Positions 17,180 to 26,847 of a stretch of 64,000 nucleotides of DNA are shown piece by piece. A model generated the notes under the pieces. The model was given only the letters and a program-made list of their open reading frames with translations, was not told the DNA's origin and searched no databases. Each line of letters begins with the position of its first letter. Within the stretch, counting starts at the first letter, position 1. The position numbers and the translations under genes were made by a program. Source of the DNA: Microbacterium sp. UFMG61 (GTDB lineage Bacteria; Actinomycetota; Actinomycetes; Actinomycetales; Microbacteriaceae); assembly GCF_015354505.1 (NCBI RefSeq), contig NZ_JACAFP010000005.1:234979-298978 (forward strand), given 5' to 3'.

Positions 17180-18301
17180 TCAGACCGCGTGGCGGGGATC
17201 CGGGGCGCTCGGGCGTCGCGACAGCCGGGTGAGTCGAGGGATGTCGGCCGTGGCACCGGCATCCGCCGGCACGATGACCTGCTGCGTCGCGGCGATGTCC
17301 ACGCCCTCGGCGCGCACGACGAGATCGCCGACCGGGGTGCGGCGCGAGAGGATCGCGAGCGCGATCGGACCGTCTTCGTGATGCCGCGCGACGGACGTGA
17401 TGCTCCCGACCTCGTCGTCACCGGCGAAGACGGGATCGCCGGCGGACGGCAGCACATCGTCGCTGCCGTCGAGGTGCAGCGCGGCGAGGCGACGCGGCGG
17501 GTGGCCGAGGTTGTGCACCTTCGCCACCGTCTCCTGACCGCGGTAGCAGCCCTTGTTCAGGTGCACGGCCGTGCGGATCCAGTCGGACTCGTGCGGCAGC
17601 GAGCGCTCGTCGACCTCGGCCGACCAGCGCGGCCGCCACGCGGCGACGCGCAGCGCCTCTGCCGCGAGAAGGCCCGCGACGTCTTCTGCCGACAGCGTTG
17701 CCGCGAGAGAGTCCGCCGCGCCGCGCGGGACGACGGCGATCCGCCACGCGAGCTCTGCACCCGGGTGCTCGGCGACCTCGGCGTACTGATGTCCGCCCGC
17801 ACTCACCCGCTGCCAGGGATCCGACCAGACGATCGGAGCGCCCGCGGGGGCGGATGCCGCGGCTCGAGCGCGCTCGGACGCAGCCCCACCGTCGACGAAA
17901 CCGAGCAGCGCGAGATCGGGGCGGACCTCGATCGTCGCCTGCGTGCGGAACTTCATGCGCTGCAGCCGGGTGGCGAGAGCGTCGGCGTCGCCGGCATCGG
18001 CGATCAGCCAGGTCGACGACCCGTCGTCGACGACGCCCGCGGCATGCTCCACGCGACCCTGCGGGTCGAGCACGAGCAACTCGGTGCTGTCACCGGCGGC
18101 GAGGCGCCCGAGAGCCTGCGAGGTGATCGAGTCGAGCCAGCCGAGACGCTCGGGACCCGCGACCTCGATGACGGTCCTGTCGTCGAGGGGGACGAGAGCC
18201 GCACCCGCCGCGAGGCGGCGCTGCTCTCGGAAGACGTCGCCGAAATGGGCGATGCCCTGGTCACCCGAGACGGCGCCCTCGATGTCGGAGAAGCCGGGCA
18301 T
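17180..18301 (-). CDS. ygfZ: Folate-binding YgfZ/GcvT-like protein
   Basis: 373 residues. Resembles the aminomethyltransferase GcvT fold, with the YgfZ signature NKGCYRGQETVAKVHNLG (conserved Cys in KGCYxGQE). YgfZ/IBA57 proteins bind tetrahydrofolate and help assemble or repair Fe-S clusters in certain enzymes. Start ATG 18301 sits one base after the stop of the upstream FABP-like gene, so the two are co-transcribed and probably coupled. The same pair occurs near glnR in other actinobacteria. Confidence 0.92.
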   Translation of the reverse strand: MPGFSDIEGAVSGDQGIAHFGDVFREQRRLAAGAALVPLDDRTVIEVAGPERLGWLDSITSQALGRLAAGDSTELLVLDPQGRVEHAAGVVDDGSSTWLIADAGDADALATRLQRMKFRTQATIEVRPDLALLGFVDGGAASERARAAASAPAGAPIVWSDPWQRVSAGGHQYAEVAEHPGAELAWRIAVVPRGAADSLAATLSAEDVAGLLAAEALRVAAWRPRWSAEVDERSLPHESDWIRTAVHLNKGCYRGQETVAKVHNLGHPPRRLAALHLDGSDDVLPSAGDPVFAGDDEVGSITSVARHHEDGPIALAILSRRTPVGDLVVRAEGVDIAATQQVIVPADAGATADIPRLTRLSRRPSAPDPRHAV

Positions 18302-18302
18302 G

Positions 18303-18905
18303 TCAGACCTTCGCGAGGCGCGCCGAAGCATGCGAGCGCAGCGGAGTGCCCAGCGCAGCGATGTCCCACGCCCAGAGCAGGTGGCCGTCGACGAGGCCGT
18401 ACAGGCGCGTGGCGCTGCCGTACTCCTTCGCGCCCGCGCCGCGCACGACGGCGTCGGTGGCGATGTCGACCCGAGGGCCGTTGATCTCGCCGAGGTAGAG
18501 CTCGAGCATCCCGTCGGAGTGCGCGATCGACACCTCGATCGGGAAGCCACCGGATGCCGCGCGCAGCGCCTCGACGTCATCGACGCCGCGGTCGACCGTG
18601 ACGCCCAGCGGAGGAAGAAGCCCCGGACCGGAGTCGGCATCGGTCGCCGGTCGGGTCAGACGCCAGTATCCGGTCTCGGCGACGAGCGGAACGGATGTCG
18701 AGCCGTCGTCGCCTGTGAAGGTCGCGGTGGCCGAGTAGTTGAGGAAAGGGCCGCCGTCATGGCTGAAGCTCACGCGATGCGCGAACTCGCCGCGCAGCTG
18801 CTTCCCGTCGACCGGGTAGTCGATGACTCCGGTGCCCTCCCACACGCCGATCAGCCACGAGAGCGGGACGAGATCGGCGGGGAGGTCGGTGGGGAGATCG
18901 ATCAC
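18303..18905 (-). CDS. FABP-like (nitrobindin/DUF1794) beta-barrel protein
   Basis: 200 residues. Signature near the N-terminus LSWLIGVWEGTGVIDYP (GxWxGxG) and ETGYWRL identify the nitrobindin-type ten-stranded barrel; mycobacterial homologues bind ferric heme through a His in the C-terminal region. The C-terminus here ends YGLVDGHLLWAWDIAALG. GTG 18905 (VIDLPTDLP) is taken as the start because upstream sequence is occupied by a separate small gene in another frame. It lies directly ahead of ygfZ. A heme or fatty-acid ligand is not shown by sequence alone. Confidence 0.88.
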   Translation of the reverse strand: MIDLPTDLPADLVPLSWLIGVWEGTGVIDYPVDGKQLRGEFAHRVSFSHDGGPFLNYSATATFTGDDGSTSVPLVAETGYWRLTRPATDADSGPGLLPPLGVTVDRGVDDVEALRAASGGFPIEVSIAHSDGMLELYLGEINGPRVDIATDAVVRGAGAKEYGSATRLYGLVDGHLLWAWDIAALGTPLRSHASARLAKV

Positions 18906-18912
18906 GACGAGC

Positions 18913-19026
18913 TCAGCGCTGGCCGCGGAAGAGGTTGCGCAGCACCACGACCGAGACGAATGCGATAGCGAGGCTCGCGAGTCCCAGGAGGCCGATGAAG
19001 AAGAATTCGAGCGCCATGAGGTCCAT
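18913..19026 (-). CDS. Small single-span membrane protein (37 aa)
   Basis: A 37-residue frame, MDLMALEFFFIGLLGL..., ending LRNLFRGQR. It has one hydrophobic helix (about residues 5-28) followed by a positively charged tail, so the C-terminus is likely cytoplasmic. GGTGGAG lies at ideal distance before ATG 19026, and the TGA is 8 bases before the FABP-like start, so it fits as the first gene of a three-gene operon with FABP and ygfZ. I do not recognise a family. It could be a membrane anchor or regulator for its neighbours; this is inference. Confidence 0.6.
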   Translation of the reverse strand: MDLMALEFFFIGLLGLASLAIAFVSVVVLRNLFRGQR

Positions 19027-19087
19027 GGCTCCACCCTACCCTCCGCACGCGGGAGTGTCGCCTCTCGCGATGACGGGATCGTGGGGG

Positions 19088-19375
19088 TCAGGAGGCGAGC
19101 GCGGCGAGGCCGAAGCCGACCGAGATCATGCCCATGAGCAGCAGTGCGCCGATGGCGCTTCCGCCGACGCGGAGGATGAAGCCCTGGGTGCGTCCGTGCC
19201 ACAGCTGCACCGCGAACGAGAGCAGCACGACACCGCCGAACGCCACGAGCAGCCACTGCATGCGGTACACCTCGGGCACGAAGATCCCGATGGCGATCGA
19301 GCCGACCAGTGCGACCGCCCAGACGGCGAGCACGCCGACGAACTCGTTACGCGGTGCGAGCGCAGGTTCCGACAT
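19088..19375 (-). CDS. Small integral membrane protein (95 aa)
   Basis: 95 residues with three hydrophobic segments (about 13-35 VLAVWAVALVGSIAIGIFV, 43-62 LLVAFGGVVLLSFAVQL, 75-95 GGSAIGALLLMGMISVGFG). ATG 19375 gives a polar N-terminus MSEPALAPRNE. No function can be assigned; actinobacteria carry a similar small membrane protein beside glnR. It is divergent from glnR with a 74-base shared promoter region. Confidence 0.75.
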   Translation of the reverse strand: MSEPALAPRNEFVGVLAVWAVALVGSIAIGIFVPEVYRMQWLLVAFGGVVLLSFAVQLWHGRTQGFILRVGGSAIGALLLMGMISVGFGLAALAS

Positions 19376-19382
19376 GACTCCA

Positions 19383-19409
19383 TTGTGACCCATCGGCGCC
19401 CGGTATCAT
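19383..19409 (+). promoter_or_regulatory. Candidate glnR promoter
   Basis: TTGTGA (19383-19388) and TATCAT (19404-19409) separated by 15 bases resemble -35 and -10 boxes; the start codon lies 41 bases downstream. The spacer is short, so this is a tentative call. Confidence 0.4.
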
Positions 19410-19449
19410 TGCGGCACGGCGATACATCAGCCGTCCGGAAGGAGTGCGT

Positions 19450-20133
19450 GTGGCCCAGGTCCTGGTCTTGACCAACGCTCCGGTCTCGGAGCAGGTCCTG
19501 CCCGCCATGGAGCTTCTCAGCCACCGCGTGCGACAGATCCCCGCCGAGCCGGCCCAACTCGTCAGCGCGCCCGACTACGACATCGTGATCGTCGACGGCC
19601 GCCACGACCTCGTCGGCGCGAAGTCGCTCTGCCGCCTGCTGCGCGCGGCCGGGCAGGACGCTCCTCTGCTGCTCGTCGTCACCGAGGGCGGCATGAGCGC
19701 CCTCTCGGGCGACTGGGGCATCGACGACGTGCTGCTCACCACAGCCGGCCCTGCCGAGGCCGACGCGCGGGTCCGACTCGCCCTCGCCCGGCACGAGGAG
19801 ACAGCCGAGCCGTCTCGGGTGCAGGCATCGGGCGTCGTGATCGACGAGCAGTCGTATTCGGCGAAGCTGCGCGGCCGGCCTCTCGACCTGACGTACAAGG
19901 AGTTCCAGCTCCTGCACTTCCTCGCCACGCATCCGTCGCGCGTCTTCACCCGCGAACAGCTGCTCAGCGAGGTCTGGGGATACGACTACTTCGGCGGCAC
20001 GCGCACGGTCGATGTGCACGTGCGTCGCCTGCGCGCGAAGCTCGGCGACCAGGAGCAGATCATCGGCACCGTGCGCAACGTGGGGTACCGCTTCAACGTC
20101 AACGAGGACGAGAGCGTCCCCGCCGCACGGTGA
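19450..20133 (+). CDS. glnR: GlnR-type orphan OmpR-family regulator of nitrogen metabolism
   Basis: 227 residues. The receiver-like domain keeps an Asp in [20 protein letters not shown] but lacks the N-terminal acidic pair (VLVLTNAP) and the usual Lys pocket ([18 protein letters not shown]), exactly the pattern of actinobacterial GlnR, which works as a dimer without phosphorylation. The C-terminal winged helix has [38 protein letters not shown] and VRNVGYRFN. GlnR controls ammonium uptake and glutamine synthetase genes. GGAAGGAG ends 5 bases before GTG 19450, deciding this start over GTG 19444. It neighbours ppk and pst, as in Streptomyces and Mycobacterium. Confidence 0.93.
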   Translation: MAQVLVLTNAPVSEQVLPAMELLSHRVRQIPAEPAQLVSAPDYDIVIVDGRHDLVGAKSLCRLLRAAGQDAPLLLVVTEGGMSALSGDWGIDDVLLTTAGPAEADARVRLALARHEETAEPSRVQASGVVIDEQSYSAKLRGRPLDLTYKEFQLLHFLATHPSRVFTREQLLSEVWGYDYFGGTRTVDVHVRRLRAKLGDQEQIIGTVRNVGYRFNVNEDESVPAAR

Positions 20134-20146
20134 CACAGAGAGCTGC

Positions 20147-20164
20147 GTTCACACGCACGTCACC
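20147..20164 (+). promoter_or_regulatory. Candidate Pho box upstream of ppk
   Basis: GTTCACA (20147-20153) and CGTCACC (20158-20164) are spaced exactly 11 bases, the period of the perfect GTTCACC repeats before pstS. They end 13 bases before the ppk start. Likely RegX3 target; inference. Confidence 0.5.
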
Positions 20165-20177
20165 TCACGGTGCTTAG

Positions 20178-22352
20178 ATGTACCCCATGATCGATCCCGC
20201 TCTCGCCGACGCAGGTCTCGGCGATGCTGAAGACGACGACTTCGACGCCATCGAGTCGCCGGACGCGCTGCTGCCCGACCACCGCTACCTCGACCGTGAG
20301 CTCAGCTGGCTCGCGTTCAATCAGCGCGTCCTCGAGCTCGCCGAGGATCCGTCGCTGCCGGAGCTCGAGCGCGCGAACTTCCTGGCGATCTTCGCGAGCA
20401 ACCTCGACGAGTTCTTCATGGTCCGCGTCGCGGGCCTCAAGCGCCGCATCGTGACCGGCCTCGCGGTGCCCACCAACATCGGCCGCTCCCCCGCCGATGC
20501 GCTGGCCGACATCGCCCGTGAGGCTCATGCCCTGCAGCTGCGTCACGCCGAGGCCTGGACCTCGCTCGTGCGGCCCGCTCTCGCGGAGTCGGGCATCGAG
20601 ATCGCCGACTGGACGGAGCTCTCCGACGAGGAGCGCGCCAAGCTCTCGGAGTACTTCGGCGCCCAGGTCTTCCCGGTGCTGATGCCGCTGGCCGTCGACC
20701 CCGCGCACCCGTTCCCCTACATCTCGGGTCTGTCGCTGAACCTCGCGATCCGCATCCGCAATGCGCGCACGGGGCGCCAGGAGTTCGCGCGACTCAAGGT
20801 GCCGCCCATGCTCCCGCGCTTTGTCGAGGTACCGGGCACCGGCGAGATCAAGCGGTTCCTGCGCCTCGAAGAACTGATCGCGAACCACCTCGGCGACCTG
20901 TTCCCGGGCATGGAGGTGCTCGACCACCACGCGTTCCGCCTCACGCGCAACGAGGATGTGGAGATCGAGGAGGACGAGAGCGAGAACCTGATTCAGGCAC
21001 TCGAGGCCGAGCTGCTGCGCCGTCGCTTCGGCCCGCCCATCCGCCTCGAGATCACCGATGACATGGACGAGGTCACGATGGACCTGCTGGTCCGCGAGCT
21101 CGACATCACGGACCAGGAGATCTATCGCATCCCCGGACCGCTCGACCTGCGCGGTCTCTTCGACCTCTCGCGCATCGATCGTCCCGACCTGCGCTACCCG
21201 CCGCACCTGCCGACCACCGCGGTGGCCTTCCAGCCCACCGGCAGCAACACGCGCGCCGACATCTTCAAGGCGATCCGCAAGTCGGATGTGCTCGTGCACC
21301 ACCCGTACGAGTCGTTCACCACGAGCGTCGTCGCGTTCCTCGAACAGGCCGCGCGCGACCCCCACGTGCTCGCCATCAAGCAGACCCTCTACCGCACCTC
21401 GGGCGACAGCCCGATCGTCGAGGCCCTGATCAACGCCGCCGAGGCCGGCAAGCAGGTCCTCGCTCTGGTCGAGGTCAAGGCGCGCTTCGACGAGGCGAAC
21501 AACATCGTCTGGGCACGCAAGCTCGAGAAGGCGGGCGTGCATGTCGTGTACGGCCTGGTGGGACTCAAGACGCACTGCAAGCTGGCTCTGGTGATCCGCG
21601 AGGAAGACGGCGTGCTGCGCCACTACTCGCACATCGGCACCGGCAACTACAACCCGAAGACCAGTCGCATCTACGAGGACTTCGGGCTGTTCACCACCGA
21701 CGCCCAGGTCGGCAAGGACCTCACCCGCCTGTTCAACGAGCTCAGCGGCTATGCGATCGAGAAGAAGTTCAAGCGCCTGCTCGTCGCACCCCTGCACCTG
21801 CGCAAGGGACTCGTGCGGCAGATCGACAACGAGCGCCGCAACGCGGAGGCGAGCAAGCCCGCCGGCATCCGCATCAAGGTCAACTCGATGGTCGACGAAG
21901 AGGTCATCGACGCGCTGTATCGCGCGAGCGCGGCCGGCGTCAAGGTCGACGTGTGGGTGCGGGGCATCTGCAGCCTGCGCACCGACCTCGCGGGCATCAG
22001 TGACAACATCACGGTGCGCAGCATCCTCGGTCGCTACCTCGAGCACTCGCGCATCTTCGCCTTCCACAACGACGGCGACCCGCAGGTCTACATCGGCAGC
22101 GCCGACATGATGCACCGCAACCTCGACCGCCGGGTCGAGGCGCTGGTGCGGGTGACCGACCCCGGACATCTGAAGGATCTGCTCGCGTTCTTCGACCTCG
22201 CGATGGACCCCGGCACCACGTCGTGGCACCTCGGTGCCGAAGGCGTGTGGACCCGGCACGCCGAGGACGCCGAGGGCAAGCCGTTGATCGATCTGCAGGA
22301 CAAGACGATGGGGTTGATCCAGCGACGCCGACGCGCACGGGCGACCCGATGA
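20178..22352 (+). CDS. ppk: Polyphosphate kinase
   Basis: 724 residues, full length. It transfers the gamma phosphate of ATP reversibly onto polyphosphate. Domains: N ([20 protein letters not shown], 35-135), head (about 136-345), and two PLD-like catalytic domains. Key parts: [51 protein letters not shown] (the autophosphorylated His) and RRVEALVRV near the end. ATG 20178 or ATG 20187 are both possible; neither has a clear ribosome site. Its stop overlaps the mutT1 start (ATGA). The upstream 11-bp-spaced repeats suggest phosphate control. Confidence 0.96.
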   Translation: MYPMIDPALADAGLGDAEDDDFDAIESPDALLPDHRYLDRELSWLAFNQRVLELAEDPSLPELERANFLAIFASNLDEFFMVRVAGLKRRIVTGLAVPTNIGRSPADALADIAREAHALQLRHAEAWTSLVRPALAESGIEIADWTELSDEERAKLSEYFGAQVFPVLMPLAVDPAHPFPYISGLSLNLAIRIRNARTGRQEFARLKVPPMLPRFVEVPGTGEIKRFLRLEELIANHLGDLFPGMEVLDHHAFRLTRNEDVEIEEDESENLIQALEAELLRRRFGPPIRLEITDDMDEVTMDLLVRELDITDQEIYRIPGPLDLRGLFDLSRIDRPDLRYPPHLPTTAVAFQPTGSNTRADIFKAIRKSDVLVHHPYESFTTSVVAFLEQAARDPHVLAIKQTLYRTSGDSPIVEALINAAEAGKQVLALVEVKARFDEANNIVWARKLEKAGVHVVYGLVGLKTHCKLALVIREEDGVLRHYSHIGTGNYNPKTSRIYEDFGLFTTDAQVGKDLTRLFNELSGYAIEKKFKRLLVAPLHLRKGLVRQIDNERRNAEASKPAGIRIKVNSMVDEEVIDALYRASAAGVKVDVWVRGICSLRTDLAGISDNITVRSILGRYLEHSRIFAFHNDGDPQVYIGSADMMHRNLDRRVEALVRVTDPGHLKDLLAFFDLAMDPGTTSWHLGAEGVWTRHAEDAEGKPLIDLQDKTMGLIQRRRRARATR

Positions 22353-23335
22353 CCTCCCACGGGGCGACCGGAGTCAAGAGCACAGCTCGGTCCAAATGGA
22401 CCGACAAGGCCGTGTATGCGGCGGGCGCCGTCATCTGGCGACTCGTCGACGGCAAGCTGCGGATCCTCCTGATCCATCGCACCAAGTACCGCGACATCAC
22501 GCTGCCGAAGGGCAAGGTCGATCCCGGTGAGATGCTCGCCGAGACCGCGGTGCGCGAAGTGCACGAGGAGACCGGCATCCGCATCTCGCTCGGCGTGCCG
22601 GTCGGCGTGAGTCGCTATCACCTGCCGTCGAACAAGCAGAAGGTCGTGCACTACTGGGCGGCCGAGGCGACGGAGGATGCGATCCGCACCTCGACGTTCG
22701 TGCCCAACCGCGAGATCGCGGCGATCGAGTGGGTGAGCCTGAAGAAGGCGCGGTCGCGACTCAGCTATCCCGTCGATGTCGAGATCCTCGACTTCTTCAC
22801 GAACCTCGTCGACGACGGCGTGCTGCGCACCTTCCCGGTGATCGCGCTGCGGCATGCCAAGGCTCTCGCGCGGTCCGACTGGGACGGATCGGATGCCTCG
22901 CGTCCTCTCACCGACCGCGGACGCGAGCAGGCGGCCTCGATCGTGGGGCCGCTGCGCGCCTTCGGCGTCCGCAAGATCGTCACGAGCGATGCCGTGCGCT
23001 GCGTGCAGACCGTGACCCCCCTGGCGAAGGCCCTCGACCGCAAGGTCGTGAAGACCGCGCTGATCAGTCAGGACGCCTGGGAGGACGGCGACGACGACCT
23101 GCGGTCGGTGATCGGCCGGCGCGTCCGCTCGGGCAAGCCCGCGGTGCTGTGCAGCCACGGCCCCGTGCTGCCCGGCATCCTCTCCGAGATCGCGCTCGCG
23201 ACCGGGACGATCCAGGGATCGTATGTGAGCAGCGCGGCCGATCTCGAGCCCGCCGCGTTCTCGGTCGTGCACCTCTCGGCGTCCAATCCCGGGTCGGGGA
23301 TCATCGCGATCGAGACGCACATCCCTAAAGTCTGA
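22349..23335 (+). CDS. mutT1: NUDIX hydrolase with C-terminal histidine phosphatase domain (MutT1 type)
   Basis: 328 residues, a two-domain protein. Residues about 18-150: NUDIX fold with box [20 protein letters not shown] (22514 onwards). Residues about 165-325: histidine phosphatase (phosphoglycerate-mutase-like) domain with [10 protein letters not shown] and a second catalytic His in [11 protein letters not shown]. Mycobacterial MutT1 has the same architecture and hydrolyses 8-oxo-dGTP and diadenosine polyphosphates. The ATG overlaps the ppk stop, so both are made together, which fits a link to polyphosphate and nucleotide turnover. Confidence 0.92.
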   Translation: MTSHGATGVKSTARSKWTDKAVYAAGAVIWRLVDGKLRILLIHRTKYRDITLPKGKVDPGEMLAETAVREVHEETGIRISLGVPVGVSRYHLPSNKQKVVHYWAAEATEDAIRTSTFVPNREIAAIEWVSLKKARSRLSYPVDVEILDFFTNLVDDGVLRTFPVIALRHAKALARSDWDGSDASRPLTDRGREQAASIVGPLRAFGVRKIVTSDAVRCVQTVTPLAKALDRKVVKTALISQDAWEDGDDDLRSVIGRRVRSGKPAVLCSHGPVLPGILSEIALATGTIQGSYVSSAADLEPAAFSVVHLSASNPGSGIIAIETHIPKV

Positions 23336-23397
23336 CCCTCTTCGCAGACCGGAAGATCCGCGTGTTCCCGCGGATCCGCCCCAGAGAGACGCGCGCC

Positions 23398-23438
23398 GTT
23401 CACCTTCCGTTCACCTGCGGGGTCGAGTCTCGTTAACC
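23398..23438 (+). promoter_or_regulatory. Pho box upstream of pstS
   Basis: Two perfect GTTCACC copies at 23398-23404 and 23409-23415 stand exactly 11 bases apart, and a third relaxed copy GTTAACC is at 23432-23438. This is the direct-repeat architecture of actinobacterial PhoP/RegX3 boxes. It lies about 90 bases ahead of the pstS start. Confidence 0.75.
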
Positions 23439-23503
23439 GCCGCACCTAGCGTCACTGTGTGCCCTGCACCGGGCCCCACCCATCCATGATCGAAGGATCC
23501 ACA

Positions 23504-24610
23504 GTGAAGATCTCCCGAATCGCACGTATCGGCGCCGTCGGCGCCGTGGCCGCTCTGGCTCTCGCAGGCTGTGCCGCGAACGAAGGCGGCAACACCGGCG
23601 GCGGCTCGTCCGACGCCCCCACCTCGACCCTGACGGGCACGATCGAGGCCACCGGCGCCTCGTCGCAGGAGGCTGCGCAGCAGTCCTGGGTCGCCGCGTT
23701 CCAGACCGCCAACCCCGACACCACGATCAACTACACCGCGACCGGTTCGGGCACCGGCCGCGAGAACTTCATCGCAGGTTCGTCGAACTTCATCGGCTCC
23801 GACCGCGCGTTCAACGCCGACGAGATCGCCAAGGGCGGCTTCGGCTCTTGCACCTCCGACGAGATCGTCGAGATCCCTGTCTACATCTCGCCCGTCGCGG
23901 TCGCTTTCAACCTCGAGGGCATCGACGAGCTGAACCTCGACGGCAAGACCCTCGCGGGCATCTTCTCGGGCGCCATCTCGAAGTGGAACGACCCGGCCAT
24001 CGCGTCGCAGAACGAGGGCGTCGCCCTTCCCGACCAGGCGATCATCCCGGTGCACCGCGCCGACGCGTCGGGCACGCAGGAGACCTTCACGAAGTACCTC
24101 AGCGCCGTCGCCCCCGACGTCTGGACCTACGAGGCCAGCGACGAGTGGCCGCTCTCGACCGGTGAGGCCGGCGACGGAACCTCGGGTGTCGTCGACGCGA
24201 TCTCGAACGGCTCGGGCTACATCGGCTTCGCCGACGCCTCACGCACCTCGGAGCTCGGCCAGGTCGCCGTGCAGGTCGAGGGCGAGTACGTCGCGTACTC
24301 GGCCGAGGCGGCCGCCGCCCTCGTCGAGGCCTCGCCGCTCGAAGAGGGCCGCTCAGACCACGACCTCGCGTTCGACGTCGACCCGGCCGCAGCTCCGGCC
24401 GGCTCGTACCCGATCGCCCTCGTCTCCTACCTCATCGGCTGTGTCGAGTACGACGACGCCGAGACCGCCGGCCTCGTGAAGGCGTACTTCGAGTACGTAG
24501 CATCGGCCGAGGGACAGGATGCTGCGGCCGAGGCCGCCGGCAGCGCACCCATCTCCGACAGCCTGCGCGAGCAGATCACCACCGCGATCGACGCGATCGT
24601 CACGGAGTGA
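23504..24610 (+). CDS. pstS: Phosphate-binding lipoprotein PstS
   Basis: 368 residues. Signal peptide with lipobox LALAGC; Cys23 is lipidated, so the protein sits on the outer membrane face and delivers phosphate to PstCA. Phosphate-ligand motifs: IEATGASSQE, TATGSGTGRENF, IGSDRAF, HRADASGTQETF. GTG 23504 is chosen because GAAGGA stands 6 bases upstream and the signal peptide then has normal length. Preceded by a Pho box and followed by a long hairpin before pstC. Confidence 0.95.
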   Translation: MKISRIARIGAVGAVAALALAGCAANEGGNTGGGSSDAPTSTLTGTIEATGASSQEAAQQSWVAAFQTANPDTTINYTATGSGTGRENFIAGSSNFIGSDRAFNADEIAKGGFGSCTSDEIVEIPVYISPVAVAFNLEGIDELNLDGKTLAGIFSGAISKWNDPAIASQNEGVALPDQAIIPVHRADASGTQETFTKYLSAVAPDVWTYEASDEWPLSTGEAGDGTSGVVDAISNGSGYIGFADASRTSELGQVAVQVEGEYVAYSAEAAAALVEASPLEEGRSDHDLAFDVDPAAAPAGSYPIALVSYLIGCVEYDDAETAGLVKAYFEYVASAEGQDAAAEAAGSAPISDSLREQITTAIDAIVTE

Positions 24611-24647
24611 CCGGGCGCTCAGCACTCCGCTGAGCTCCGGCACCGAG

Positions 24648-24691
24648 GCCCCCGGGTGTCGGTCGAAGGATCTCGACCGACACCCGGGGGC
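24648..24691 (+). terminator. 19-bp hairpin between pstS and pstC (attenuator or mRNA stabiliser)
   Basis: A perfect 19-bp inverted repeat (24648-24666 / 24673-24691) with a 6-base loop. It has no U-tract, so full termination is unlikely. Its place right after pstS fits a device that protects or separates the abundant pstS message from pstCAB. Confidence 0.6.
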
Positions 24692-24744
24692 ACCCGCATG
24701 AAGACACCCGAAAGCCCCTCAGAGCAGATCGTGGAGCAGCCCCG

Positions 24745-25713
24745 ATGACCACCACCCAGGCGGGTCCCGACACCACCCGTTCCCCCGGTTCGCGCCCCGC
24801 GCTGCGCCGACGGGGCGACCTCATCTTCTCCGGCACCGCGCTCGGAGCGGGGATCATCATCCTCGTCACGCTCGCAGCGGTGGCGATCTTCCTCATCGTC
24901 CAGGCGCTCCCGGCACTCTCGCCCGACACGAGCAACAACCACATCCTCGAGGGACAGGCGTTCCTCTCCTGGGTGTGGCCCTTCGTGTTCGGCACCCTGT
25001 GGTCGAGCTTCATCGCCCTCGTGATCGCGGCGCCCGTCGCCATCGGCATCGCCCTCTTCATCTCGCACTACGCCCCGCGCCGCCTCGCCGGTGTGCTGGG
25101 CTACGTGATCGACCTCCTCGCCGCGGTTCCGTCAGTGGTCTTCGGCCTCTGGGGCGCGCTGACCTTCGCGCCGATGCTCGTGCCCTTCTACAAGTGGCTC
25201 AACGAGAATCTCGGGTGGATCCCGCTCTTCAGCGGCACCCCCTCCGGTACCGGCAAGACGATCCTCACGGCATCCCTCGTGCTCGCGGTCATGATCCTCC
25301 CGATCATGACCGCCATCTGCCGCGAGGTCTTCCTGCAGACGCCGAAGCTGCACGAAGAGGCGGCGCTCGCCCTCGGTGCGACGCGCTGGGAGATGGTCCG
25401 CATGGCCGTGCTGCCCTTCGCCCGCAGCGGCATGGTCTCGGGTGCGATGCTCGGTCTCGGCCGCGCGCTCGGCGAGACCATGGCCGTGACCCTCGTGCTC
25501 TCGCCCCTCGGCATCATCACCTTCAACCTGATCAACCCGGAGAACCCCACGACGATCCCCGCGATCATCGCGCTGCGCTTCCCCGAGGCCCACGACGAGG
25601 GCGTCAACACGCTCATCGCGGCCGGCCTGATCCTCTTCATCGTGACCTTCGCGGTCAACTTCATCGCCCGCTGGATCGTCTCGCGCCGCGCCGAGTTCTC
25701 GGGAGCCAACTGA
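24745..25713 (+). CDS. pstC: Phosphate ABC transporter permease PstC
   Basis: 322 residues with six predicted membrane helices; the first begins about residue 30 (GIIILVTLAAVAIFLIVQAL). The EAA-type cytoplasmic loop reads HEEAALALGATRWEMVRMA, with GRALGETMAVTLV after it. Pairs with PstA to form the phosphate channel powered by PstB. GTGGAGCAGCCCCG precedes the ATG. Gap to pstA is one base. Confidence 0.95.
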   Translation: MTTTQAGPDTTRSPGSRPALRRRGDLIFSGTALGAGIIILVTLAAVAIFLIVQALPALSPDTSNNHILEGQAFLSWVWPFVFGTLWSSFIALVIAAPVAIGIALFISHYAPRRLAGVLGYVIDLLAAVPSVVFGLWGALTFAPMLVPFYKWLNENLGWIPLFSGTPSGTGKTILTASLVLAVMILPIMTAICREVFLQTPKLHEEAALALGATRWEMVRMAVLPFARSGMVSGAMLGLGRALGETMAVTLVLSPLGIITFNLINPENPTTIPAIIALRFPEAHDEGVNTLIAAGLILFIVTFAVNFIARWIVSRRAEFSGAN

Positions 25714-25714
25714 C

Positions 25715-26812
25715 ATGACCGCCACGCTCACCCCGGCGCCCGTCGCCACCACCACGCACTCCACGTCTGCGGGCCACCTGCCCAAGTGGGCGCCCTGGGC
25801 CCTGCTCCTGATCGCGTTCGTCGTCTCGGGCACGATCTTCGCCTTCATGAACGCGGGCGGCGACCCGGCCGACTTCAACATCGCGCTGACGCTCGTCGTC
25901 GGACTGGTGTTCTACATCATCCTGATCTATGTGATCTCGTCGGTGATCGAGAGCCGTCGTCACGCGGTCGACCGCCTGATGACCGCGCTCGTGTCCGGGG
26001 CGTTCGTCGTCGCGCTCCTGCCGCTCATCTCGCTGCTGTACACGGTCGTCGTGAACGGCCTGATGCGGTTCGACGGGGAGTTCTTCAGCTTCTCGATGCG
26101 CAACATCGTCGGCGAGGGCGGCGGCGCCGTCCACGCCATCTACGGAACGCTCCTGATCACCCTGGGCGCCACGATCATCTCAGTCCCGATCGGGCTGATG
26201 ACCTCGATCTACCTGGTCGAGTACGGTGAGGGCCGCAGGCTCGCCCGCGGCATCACGTTCCTCGTCGACGTCATGACCGGCATCCCCTCGATCGTCGCCG
26301 GTCTGTTCATCTACTCGGTGTTCGCTCTCATCGTCGGCCCCGGCACCCGAATGGGCATCATGGGATCGCTCGCGCTCTCGGTGCTCATGATCCCGGTCGT
26401 GGTGCGAGGCTCCGAGGAGCTGCTGCGCATCGTGCCGAACGAGCTCCGCGAGGCCGCCTACGCGCTCGGTGTGCCGAAGTGGCTGACGATCATCAAGGTC
26501 GTCCTGCCCACCGCCATCGCGGGTATCACCACGAGCATCATGCTCGCGATCTCCCGCGTGATCGGCGAGACCGCACCGCTGCTGCTCACGGTCGGTGTCG
26601 TGCAGGGGATGAACCTCAACATGTTCAGCGGGCAGATGGCGACGCTACCGGTCTTCTCGTACATGCAGGCGAAGTACCCCGGCATCCCCGTGGACGCCTA
26701 TCTCGAGCGCGCGTGGGCCGCTGCCCTCACGCTCATCGTCATCGTCATGGTGCTCAACCTGCTGGCGCGCGTCATCGCCAAGGTGTTCGCCCCCAAGATC
26801 AACGGCCGCTGA
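25715..26812 (+). CDS. pstA: Phosphate ABC transporter permease PstA
   Basis: 365 residues, longer than E. coli PstA because of an N-terminal extension with extra hydrophobic helices (about 27-45 and 55-80), as seen in other Microbacteriaceae. Core permease helices follow, with the EAA loop [20 protein letters not shown] and [14 protein letters not shown]. Start ATG 25715 follows pstC directly, so translation is likely coupled. Confidence 0.94.
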   Translation: MTATLTPAPVATTTHSTSAGHLPKWAPWALLLIAFVVSGTIFAFMNAGGDPADFNIALTLVVGLVFYIILIYVISSVIESRRHAVDRLMTALVSGAFVVALLPLISLLYTVVVNGLMRFDGEFFSFSMRNIVGEGGGAVHAIYGTLLITLGATIISVPIGLMTSIYLVEYGEGRRLARGITFLVDVMTGIPSIVAGLFIYSVFALIVGPGTRMGIMGSLALSVLMIPVVVRGSEELLRIVPNELREAAYALGVPKWLTIIKVVLPTAIAGITTSIMLAISRVIGETAPLLLTVGVVQGMNLNMFSGQMATLPVFSYMQAKYPGIPVDAYLERAWAAALTLIVIVMVLNLLARVIAKVFAPKINGR

Positions 26813-26847
26813 GCCGTCTACCCGATTTCTACAAGAAGGATCCTCTC

